Positions 22,704-30,994 of a DNA stretch of 64,000 nucleotides are shown here, in pieces. Source of the stretch: Aquilaria yunnanensis (Eukaryota > Streptophyta > Magnoliopsida > Malvales > Thymelaeaceae); the NCBI GenBank assembly GCA_039654915.1, contig CM077598.1:71266041-71330040 (forward strand), given 5' to 3'. The notes under the pieces were generated by a model. It was not told the DNA's origin. It saw only the letters and a list, made by a program, of their open reading frames with translations, and did not search any database. Every line of letters starts with the position of its first letter. Within the stretch, counting starts at the first letter, position 1. The translations under genes and the position numbers were made by a program.

Positions 22704-23561
22704 TGATAGCCGAAGGACTATCACCTCCACCTGGCTGAACTCCCTGCCACCAGAATGGCCAGGAGATCTGGCGCTACCTGGAAAAAGGTGGGATCACACA
22801 CCTCAGAGAAAAGTCGAAGAGCCCGAGCTCGGCACGCCAGGGAACTTGACGATACTATTAGCCCCCCGAGCTAGTGAACAGACCGCCTTCGAAAAAGAGG
22901 CACCAGCTAGTGCGGGCCGAACATGATTTTCCCGAAGGCGGAACTCCCTGAATCTGGGAACCCCCGAACTAGGGGCATGTTTCCCGAAGTGGCACGGCCC
23001 GTACTAGAGGACGACCTCACCCAGGAACCTCAGGAGTATGGCAGGAGCATTTAAGGAAGCCTCTGACATGTCGCCCACAGACGTCACAAGCCGCCACAAA
23101 AGGCGCTCTGACCCGCTGACGCCATCAAAGTCACATCATGGCCCGTCTCGGCTCAAGGCTCAAGGAAGCCTGCCACCAGCTACTTGTCCTCTACACCCAG
23201 ACATTCAGAGAACATACGACCGAACACGTGTCACGATCTGAACGGGCTGGACACCTCTATAAATACTAGGGAATACACCCTGGCAAACGGTTGGCAAATA
23301 TCCCGACTCCTCACTCTGAGAAAATACGACCAGGCGAGTTCACTGAACCCCTCAGTGCTATTTCCTCCGCCTTCTCTCAGCACCACTGACTTGGGCGTCG
23401 GAGGCTCCTCCCCGGAACAACACCCCGGGGACCTCCTAACCCACTTTTTCTGAACATCTCAGGCACTCTCCCTTGGGCAAACCGGCCACCAGGCGTTCTT
23501 CCTCTCCGGGAGTCCCTCCATCAGTCACCATGACTACCAACGATGAAGCCCCTGGGCATCA
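22704..23561 (+). repeat. Tat-2 3' LTR (858 bp)
   Basis: Same length as the 5' LTR, about 40 substitutions. Followed by target copy TGCAC. Confidence 0.96.
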
Positions 23562-23889
23562 TGCACCTAGGACATAAACCTGTCTTCCTTCTCTTGGATG
23601 GATCTTGGTTTTCCACCATTGGTCGCTTCCCAGCACTCTTTCCTAGGTTGGCTAGTCCAACCTCCACATTTTTGCTAGGTGCCCTCGAATCCTCAAATTC
23701 TCTTTCTAAGGCCAATGCCTTCTGAACCACTTGGCGATAGCTCCTGATATCTACTGTCGCCATATACCTCCTGAGTACAGGTTTCAAACCTTGGAAGAAC
23801 TTCTTAGCTTTCAATTCATCATTGCCCATCATGTACGGAGCATACAAAATAAAAGAATTATAGAACTACTCATACTCCCGCACAGACAT
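23562..23889 (-). pseudogene. Tekay-1 segment: middle of gag (minus strand)
   Basis: The minus strand reads a gag stretch closely matching Tekay-2 at about 45429-45758, including LKAKKFFQGLKPVLRRYMAT and the first cysteines of the zinc-binding region (CPRC). It sits between Tat-2 and Tat-3 and is collinear with the pieces at 10416-11728 and 35050-35746. Confidence 0.9.
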
Positions 23890-24413
23890 TGATAGCCAAA
23901 GGCTGTCGCCTCAATCTGGCCGAATACCCTGCCACAGCAACGGCCAGAAGAACTGGTGCTTCCCGGGAATAGGTGGAATCATGCACCTCGGGAGATAGCC
24001 TGAGAGCTCCGAGCCTCGGCACGCCAGTAAAACTTGAGGACTCCATTCGCCCCCCAAGGTTGTGAACAACGCGCCTTCGGAAATGTGGCACCAGACATTG
24101 CTGCCCGAATATGATATCCCCGAAGGCGGAACCCCCTGGAACTGGGAACCCCCGAACTGAGGGTAGGCTTCCCGAAGAGGCTCTGTCCGAACTAGAGGAC
24201 GACCTCGCCCAGGGACCTCGGGAGTACGGCAGGCGCATTTAAGGAAGCATTTAAGGAAGCCTCTGACACGTCCCACCACAGACGTAAAAAGTCGCCCTGA
24301 CGCGCAGACGCCATCAGAATCATATCATGGCCCGTCTCAGCACAAGGCTCGAGGCCATCTAGTTACCAACTATCTGTCCCCTACGCCCAGACGTTCAGGA
24401 GCATCCGACCGCA

Positions 24414-24454
24414 CACGTGTCATGATCTGAACGGGCTAGGTATTCCTATATATA
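24414..24454 (+). promoter_or_regulatory. LTR promoter, Tat-3
   Basis: CACGTG at 24414-24419 and TATATATA at 24447-24454. The first ATG downstream is the gag start at 24725, so the leader is about 240 nt. Confidence 0.7.
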
Positions 24455-24596
24455 CAGGAAATAAATACTTGACAGGAGGTTGGCAGGCCGGATATACAGC
24501 TCCCACACTCTGAGAAAATACCAGGCGAGACTTTTCTGCCTTTCTCTTTGAGCTAGTGACTTTCTCCTTCTTCCGGCCACCACTGACTTGGGCGTC

Positions 24597-24634
24597 GGAG
24601 GCTCCCCCCCCGGAAAAACACTCCGGGGGCCTCC
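24597..24634 (+). other. Leader hairpin in Tat-3 LTR
   Basis: GGAGG, bulge, CCCCCGG, 9-nt loop AAAAACACT, CCGGGGG, CCTCC. Relative to Tat-1 and Tat-2 the T-A pair above the bulge is C-G, so pairing is kept by changes on both arms. Confidence 0.6.
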
Positions 24635-24724
24635 TAACCCTGTTTACCAGCTTTTCAGGTATTCTCCTTGGGGCGATCCACCTTCCAGGCGTTCTTCCTC
24701 CTAGAAGTCTCCTCAACAGTCATC

Positions 24725-27700
24725 ATGACTCACAACGATGAGGCCTTGGGCCATCATTTGGCGCCGTCTGTGGGAACCCGCTCGCAGATTGCCGTCGTTG
24801 AGACTCGGCGTTCTAAGGACAAGGGACTCACAAGGTCCTCATCCGCGCCTGAGATACAACCGGCGGCTGAGCAGATACTCCCAGAGACTTCTACGCCCGA
24901 GGAGGACCGCCCTCTGGTAATCACCATGAGCTTCTTGAGGGACTTTCAGCGCTCGGTCGTTGCTGAAATGACTCAGCAGATCGACCGAAGATGGCCACAG
25001 CAGTCACAGGCCCAGAAACCCTCCTCATCAACACGCCCTCGGGAGAGAAGCCCCAAGTCTACACGCCGCAGTTCAGAAAGTGGAGATCCTCGCGGAGAAT
25101 CATCCACAGAAGATATAGCCCTCGGGAAACGGCCTGTGGGACAAACCGGGTCCAAGCGACCGAGAGTCTCACAGCGAAGCAGTTCGTCGCCCGAGGCGAG
25201 GGCCCTGACCCCTCCGCGCCGAACTCGCTCCCCGAAAAAGCGCCGTCGATCTCCCTCCCGCAAAAATGGTCCTGGCGCCACTGCGCTTATGGAAAGGATA
25301 TTGGCACGGCTGGACAGAGTGGAGAAGCAAGTGACCAGAAAACCCGTTTGGGATAGGCTGTCGGGGGCATTATGCGAAGATGGCTCCCCGTTTATTCACA
25401 CCGTCATTGAGGCAGCTATGCCAGGCGACTTCAGAGTGCCTAGGCTGGAGATCTATGATGGCCGGACTGATCCACAGGCCCATCTGACGAAGTACAGGCG
25501 GAGCATGATAATGCACGGAGCTGATGACGCTACCATGTGCAAATGCTTTGAAGTCACCCTCACGGGCCCAGCAACAGCATGGTACAATTCGTTGCCCCCA
25601 GGGACTATCACTGAGTTTCAGGAGTTGTCCGCAGCCTTTACCCAGCAGTTCATTGGGAGCAGGCCGACGGCCAAAATGCCTGTACAGATGTTCGACATAG
25701 AGCAGAGAAACGGAGAGACGATCCGAGACTATGTCGAACGATTCAACAGGGAAGCACTCAGCGTCCCGGACTTCCGGCCCGAAATCCGCATCCTCGCTAT
25801 GACACGGGGCCTTCGGCGTGACTCACAGCTGTTCTACGAGTTCTCAAAGGACCCCCCGGAGACCCTCGGAGAATTTTACCGAAGGGCAGAGCAGCACATG
25901 ACTGCCGAGGAATTGAGGATGGCGGGGCCGAAGTCTGATCATCACCGCGCCGAAGGGTCCAGCCAGCAAGCTCGGCATCTTTCTGAACAGACAGGTCGAC
26001 CACGGCGAATGCGAGGAAAGAAACCTCAAAGTTTCACACCCTTGAGCACGACACGGACCAACATTCTCATGGCGCTGGAAAGGCAAGGGACGCAGATTCG
26101 GCGGCCAAAGGCCATGGCCGCCGATAATAAGAAGAATGCCAAGAAGTTCTGCCAGTTTCATCGCGACCACGGTCATGACACCGAAGACTGCTTCCAGCTG
26201 AAGAAGTACATAGAGTCGCTGATCAAACAGGGCCAACTTCGCAAGTACCTGCGGATGCCCTCCCCAAAGGGCAGAAAAGAGGAGGAAGAGAGGGCCGAAA
26301 ACGAGGACTATGACTCCGACAGGCGGAGAAACAGAAGTCCAAAAAGGCGCCTTCCACCTCCAGTAGGGGTCATCCAAACCATCACCACGGGGCTCCCATC
26401 CTCGGAAAGAAAGCGGAAGGCCAGAGAAATTGCGGTTATGGAGTATCAAAGTCCATCAAAGAAATTGGCTCGCAAAGATGGCTCCACTATCGTCTTCCCC
26501 CACGACGACGCGCTGCTGATAATGGCGAGAATAGGTAACTGGGACGTCAAGAGAGTGTTGCTTGATGATGGCTCAAATGCTGACGTCCTATTCTCGCACT
26601 TACTGCCGAGCTTGGGCATCTCCAGCAGCGAGCTGAAACCTGTCACCACGCCCACCTTCGGCGTTGGGCCATCCGAACAACCCGTCCTCGGATGGATCGA
26701 CCTCCCTTTGATGATGAAAGGCACTTCGGTAGACGGAGCAGCTGAGTTGTACGCGTCCACAATGGCAAGATTCATCGTCATGGATGTCCCGTCTTCGTAC
26801 AACGCCATCCTTGGAAGGCAGACTCAGGGGAACCTGCACATTCGCCCCGATGTGAAGTACTTGACTGTCACATTCGCCACCAAGGATGGAGATGCAGAGG
26901 TCTTCATCGACCAAGCCGAGGTAAGAAAGGTGTTTGTAAAAACACGAAAGGCTCCGGCAAACAGCTCTACACAAATGGTGGAGGCAAAGGCGCAGGAGAA
27001 AGGCAAAAAAGGAGATCCCGCAGAAGCAGAAACGGAAGCAGTAGATCTTGTCCCAGGACAATCTACCCGAATAGGGAAGAGCTTGGCCAAAGGTGATAAG
27101 GAAAATCTTGTATCCTTTCTGCTAAAAAATAAAGATCTGTTTGCCTACTCGCCGAAAGACATGCCAGGAGTGAACCCTGGCATAATACAGCACAGCCTCA
27201 AAGTAAGCCCGGAAGCAAAACCTATCAGGCAAAAGAAACGAAGCATCTCAGCCCACAAAAGCAACTTCGTGAAAACCGAAGTCCAGAGCCTATTGGATGC
27301 TGAAGTTATCAGGGAGGTAAAATACCCCGAATGGTTAAGCAACGTGGTCATTGCCACAAAAGAAGGTAGCAGCAAACTCCGGATGTGCATTGATTTCAGA
27401 AACTTGAACGATGCTTGCCCGAAAGACTCATTTCCCCTCCCGCCAATAGATCAACTGGTAGATTCAACGGCCAAATACGGGCTCCTGAGCTTCCTAGATG
27501 CCTTCAGCGGCTACCATCAGATAAGGATGGACCCCGAAGATGAAGAGAAAACTGCCTTCATCACCGAGGGAGGAACGTACTGCTATATCAGAATGCCCTT
27601 CGGGCTGAAAAATGCAGGAGCCACCTACCAGAGACTGATGAACAAGGTCTTTAAAGACCAAATGGGGAGAAACATGGAAGTATATGTTGATGATATGATA

Positions 27701-30223
27701 GTAAAAAGCAAGCTGCCCGGCTACCACGTTGCAGATTTGGAGGAAACCTTCCAAAAGCTCAGAGCCTTCGGGATTCGCCTTAACCCCGAGAAGTGTATCT
27801 TCAGGGTGACGTCGGGAAAATTCCTTGGGTACATGGTATCCGAAAGAGGCATCGACGCCAATCCTGAGAAGATTAAGGCTCTGCTTGAGTTCCGAACTCC
27901 TGCCACAGTTAAAGACGTGCAGAGACTAACCGGAAGAATAACCTCTCTGAGCAGGTTTATTTCCAGGTACGGAGATAGGTGTCGACCTTTCTTCAAAGTC
28001 CTCACAAAGGCAGCAAAGATGGAAGGCGACCTCGGAAGAAACAATCATCCCTGGGATGAAGATTGCCAAAAGGCTTGGGAAGAACTCAAAGTCTACCTGG
28101 CCAGCCTGCCGACTCTGCGACAATCTCGGGAGGGAGAACCCCTCGTACTGTACCTCGCCGTCACAGAAAACGCCGTGAGCTCGGTCCTGATAAAAGAAGA
28201 AGGGCCGAAACAATGGCCGGTCTACTACGTCAGCAAGTCCCTGCATGGCGCCGAAGTCAGGTACCCTTTGCTTCAAAAAGCTATATACGCCTTGGTGCTT
28301 GCAGGAAGAAGACTGCGACCATATTTCCAGGCTCACCCCATCATCGTCCGAAGTAGTCTACCACTACGGGATGTTATGAAGAGAGTTGATCATTCGGGAA
28401 GGCTCTCCAAGTGGTGCATAGAGCTTGGCGAACACGAAATCACGTATGAGCCTCGGAAGGCCATAAAAGCCCAAGCATTGGCAGATTTTATCGCCGAAAT
28501 ACCCACCACTGAGGAGAACCACTCAGATCCGAAAGAAGGTGAGCCAGAATGGACCTTGCATGTTGACGGAGCCTCGGGGTCCGAACACCAGGGAGCTGGA
28601 ATAGTTATCAGAGGACCCGAAGGCCTAGAGGTGATGAAGGCTATCAAGTTCAGCTTCAACGTCACCAATAATGTTGCTGAGTATGAAGCCCTCATAACGG
28701 GATTACGCTTGGCCAGAAAGATTGGCGTGAGAAACTTAAGGGCTCACAGCGATTCCCAGCTGGTAGTTCGGCAGACGGCAGGAGATTATGGGGCGAAGGA
28801 CCCAATCTTGGCAAAATACCACGAGCTGGTAACAAAACTCATCCAAGAGTTTGACGCCGTGCGGATCGAAAATGTACCCCGGCGGAATAACACTGAGGCA
28901 GATTGCTTAGCGAAGTCCAAAACATACACCAAGGTGCTAGACCATCCAAGCATCTCCGTGCTAAGCGTAACGACCTCGGGAATGGGGTGGAAGGACCCCA
29001 TAAAGAGATACCTCGCAGACAATGAGCTTCCCGAAGACGCCGGCAATGCTGCAAGACTGCGAAGACGCGCCGGAAGATTCTTCCTGATTGGTGAAGAGTT
29101 ATATCGGCAAGGATATGCAAATCCGCTGCAGAGATGTGTGGGCGAAGAGGATACTGAGATGGTCCTCGAAGAAGTCCACGAAGGCATGTGCGGCTCGCAC
29201 ATTGGAACTGATGCCCTTGCAGCAGTGATACTCCGCCAAGGATACTTCTGGCCTACCCTGAGAAAGGACGCAAGGCAGTTCGTCCAGAAGTGCGGTAGTT
29301 GCCAGAGACATGCAAAAATCCAGAGGATACCCTCGGAAATGGTAACGTCGGCAGACTATCCTTGGCCCTTCGCAGTCTGGGGTATAGACCTCATTGGGCC
29401 ACTCCCCACAGCGCCCGGAGGCGTGAAATTCTGCGTGGTAGCAGTGGACTATTTCTCAAAGTGGGTAGAGGCAGAACCACTAGCAACTATCTCGGCAAAA
29501 GAAGTGCAGAAATTCGTATGGAAAAACATCGTATGCAGATTTGGCATACCGAGGGTACTAGTAGCTGATAATGGATCCCAGTTCATAGACAAAGGATTCC
29601 AGGAATTCATCAGCGACCTCGGAATAAAGATGCACTTCGCCCCAGTAGCTCACCCCCAAAGCAATGGGCAGGTGGAAGTATCAAACAGGACCATAAAAGA
29701 TGGCCTGAAAAAGAGACTTGGGGAAGCCAAGGGGACATGGCCAGGAGAACTCCAAAGTGTATTGTGGAGCTACCGAACGACGCCACGAAGAGCCACAGGG
29801 GAAACTCCCTTCTCACTCGTCTTCGGAACAGAGGCCATTATCCCAATAGAGATAGTTCAGCCTTCAATACGGGTGCAAGTATTTGATGAAGGCGGAAACG
29901 ACCTCGGTCTGAGAACTAAGCTCGACCTTGTGGCCGAACACAGAGAAATAGCCGAGCTGAGAAGAAAAGCTTTCCAGCAAAGAGTGGCCGCGGCTATCAA
30001 CTTAAAAGCCAGGCCAAAAGAAATCAAAAAAGGAGACCTCGTTCTCCGAAAGGCCGACTTGGCACCCCGAAGGCCATCTCACGGAGTACTTCGCGCAAAT
30101 TGGGAAGGACCTTATCTGGTTCTCGCCGAAGTACGAAAAGGCGTGTACAAGCTTGGCGACGACGAAGGCGTAGAATTGAAAAACACTTGGCATTCAGACG
30201 CCCTGAAAAAATTCTACGCCTAA
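24725..30223 (+). CDS. gag-pol: Tat-3 gag-pol polyprotein (1832 aa, intact)
   Basis: It encodes the whole replication machinery in one frame, with no gag/pol frameshift. Start: ATG 24725, the first ATG after the TATA box, inside the LTR. Seen in order: Retrotrans_gag-like domain (about residues 245-345); knuckle C476-H479-H484-C489, a CX2HX4HX4C form instead of CCHC; protease with D-D-G-S (614-617) where most families have DTG/DSG; RT with YVDD (987-990); RNase H with first Asp 1281; integrase zinc finger (H/H, CGSC) and a catalytic triad D1555, D1615, E1651, with exactly 35 residues between the last two. No chromodomain follows; the protein ends at KKFYA. Gag packages the RNA, PR cleaves, RT/RH copy it and INT inserts it. 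No inactivating change seen, though activity cannot be judged from sequence. Confidence 0.97.
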   Translation: MTHNDEALGHHLAPSVGTRSQIAVVETRRSKDKGLTRSSSAPEIQPAAEQILPETSTPEEDRPLVITMSFLRDFQRSVVAEMTQQIDRRWPQQSQAQKPSSSTRPRERSPKSTRRSSESGDPRGESSTEDIALGKRPVGQTGSKRPRVSQRSSSSPEARALTPPRRTRSPKKRRRSPSRKNGPGATALMERILARLDRVEKQVTRKPVWDRLSGALCEDGSPFIHTVIEAAMPGDFRVPRLEIYDGRTDPQAHLTKYRRSMIMHGADDATMCKCFEVTLTGPATAWYNSLPPGTITEFQELSAAFTQQFIGSRPTAKMPVQMFDIEQRNGETIRDYVERFNREALSVPDFRPEIRILAMTRGLRRDSQLFYEFSKDPPETLGEFYRRAEQHMTAEELRMAGPKSDHHRAEGSSQQARHLSEQTGRPRRMRGKKPQSFTPLSTTRTNILMALERQGTQIRRPKAMAADNKKNAKKFCQFHRDHGHDTEDCFQLKKYIESLIKQGQLRKYLRMPSPKGRKEEEERAENEDYDSDRRRNRSPKRRLPPPVGVIQTITTGLPSSERKRKAREIAVMEYQSPSKKLARKDGSTIVFPHDDALLIMARIGNWDVKRVLLDDGSNADVLFSHLLPSLGISSSELKPVTTPTFGVGPSEQPVLGWIDLPLMMKGTSVDGAAELYASTMARFIVMDVPSSYNAILGRQTQGNLHIRPDVKYLTVTFATKDGDAEVFIDQAEVRKVFVKTRKAPANSSTQMVEAKAQEKGKKGDPAEAETEAVDLVPGQSTRIGKSLAKGDKENLVSFLLKNKDLFAYSPKDMPGVNPGIIQHSLKVSPEAKPIRQKKRSISAHKSNFVKTEVQSLLDAEVIREVKYPEWLSNVVIATKEGSSKLRMCIDFRNLNDACPKDSFPLPPIDQLVDSTAKYGLLSFLDAFSGYHQIRMDPEDEEKTAFITEGGTYCYIRMPFGLKNAGATYQRLMNKVFKDQMGRNMEVYVDDMIVKSKLPGYHVADLEETFQKLRAFGIRLNPEKCIFRVTSGKFLGYMVSERGIDANPEKIKALLEFRTPATVKDVQRLTGRITSLSRFISRYGDRCRPFFKVLTKAAKMEGDLGRNNHPWDEDCQKAWEELKVYLASLPTLRQSREGEPLVLYLAVTENAVSSVLIKEEGPKQWPVYYVSKSLHGAEVRYPLLQKAIYALVLAGRRLRPYFQAHPIIVRSSLPLRDVMKRVDHSGRLSKWCIELGEHEITYEPRKAIKAQALADFIAEIPTTEENHSDPKEGEPEWTLHVDGASGSEHQGAGIVIRGPEGLEVMKAIKFSFNVTNNVAEYEALITGLRLARKIGVRNLRAHSDSQLVVRQTAGDYGAKDPILAKYHELVTKLIQEFDAVRIENVPRRNNTEADCLAKSKTYTKVLDHPSISVLSVTTSGMGWKDPIKRYLADNELPEDAGNAARLRRRAGRFFLIGEELYRQGYANPLQRCVGEEDTEMVLEEVHEGMCGSHIGTDALAAVILRQGYFWPTLRKDARQFVQKCGSCQRHAKIQRIPSEMVTSADYPWPFAVWGIDLIGPLPTAPGGVKFCVVAVDYFSKWVEAEPLATISAKEVQKFVWKNIVCRFGIPRVLVADNGSQFIDKGFQEFISDLGIKMHFAPVAHPQSNGQVEVSNRTIKDGLKKRLGEAKGTWPGELQSVLWSYRTTPRRATGETPFSLVFGTEAIIPIEIVQPSIRVQVFDEGGNDLGLRTKLDLVAEHREIAELRRKAFQQRVAAAINLKARPKEIKKGDLVLRKADLAPRRPSHGVLRANWEGPYLVLAEVRKGVYKLGDDEGVELKNTWHSDALKKFYA
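24759..24776 (+). other. Primer-binding site, Tat-3
   Basis: TGGCGCCGTCTGTGGGA plus one base, two bases after the LTR. Translated in gag as LAPSVG. Confidence 0.85.
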
Positions 30224-30369
30224 GGTTGAGCGGAAGAAATATATTGTACAAGAAATATCCTAAGTACAGAATGGTCTAGAGAAGAATGGTCTTGAGAAAA
30301 ATTTTCAAGTATACCAAATTGTCCAAGACAGAATTCCGCGAAGGTGCTCGCTATGAAAAAAGCAGATGT

Positions 30370-30870
30370 GACTTCCCGAAGTCCCTTGAGCCACTATGCT
30401 CGGGAAAAAGGGTAAACAAGAATCTTGCAAAGGTACTCGGCATAATCAGTGCAGAGAAAATTTTTCGAACACCCTTGAGCGAACATGCTCGGGAAAAAGG
30501 GAAAGCAAGAATCTCGCAAAAGTACACGCCAAAACAAAAGCAGAGGTAATTTCCGAACACCCTTGAGCGAACGTGCTCGGGAAAAAGGGCATGAGCAATC
30601 TCATGAAAATTTTCCTAAGTCCCTTGAGCAAATATGCTCGGGACAATAGGAAGACAGAAAAATTTGGCTGAAGGTTTTTCGAAGGCCCTTGAGCGAACAT
30701 GTTCGGGATAAAAGGAAACAAAAAGCCTGCAAAAGACTTAGCCAAATTTTTACAAACTTTCCAGAAAGTCTCTTGAGCGAGCACGCTCGGGACAAAGGAA
30801 GGTAAAAAGTTTCTTTGGTTGCAGGTTTTTCGAAAGTCTCTTGAAGCAAACGTGTTCGGGACAGTGGAAA
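30370..30870 (+). repeat. Palindromic array after pol, Tat-3 (7 units)
   Basis: Seven degenerate units of about 60-85 bp, each with (C/T)CTTGAGC(G/A)A, a variable centre and (G/C)(T/C)TCGGGA. Centres include CGAACATGTTCG (perfect palindrome), CGAACATGCTCG and CGAGCACGCTCG. It fills the spacer between the gag-pol stop and the end of the antisense gene. Confidence 0.82.
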
Positions 30871-30994
30871 TGAAGAAACTTGCAAGAAAGGACTTAGCCG
30901 AAAAGATTGTTCATTTGGAGCAAACGCTGCCTTACAAAAGAAGTGTCCAAAGAAGGAGCACAAAGGAGAAAAATAAGAGGAGCCCTAAAACAAA

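Larger units (their letters stand above)
11729..23561 (+). mobile_element. Tat-2: older Tat-lineage retrotransposon with a solo LTR inside
   Basis: TGCAC target duplications flank it (11724-11728 and 23562-23566). The two LTRs are 858 bp each and differ at about 40 positions by hand count (near 4.7%). Without the solo LTR and its target copy it is about 10.86 kb. It interrupts the gag zinc knuckle of Tekay-1. Confidence 0.95.
23890..24756 (+). repeat. Tat-3 5' LTR (867 bp)
   Basis: TGATAGCCAAAGGCTGTC start, GGGCCATCA end. Contains CACGTG, TATATATA, leader hairpin and gag ATG (24725). A 13-bp duplication (GCATTTAAGGAA twice, about 24234-24260) is shared with Tat-4 but absent from the Tat-1 and Tat-2 LTRs. 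Confidence 0.97.
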
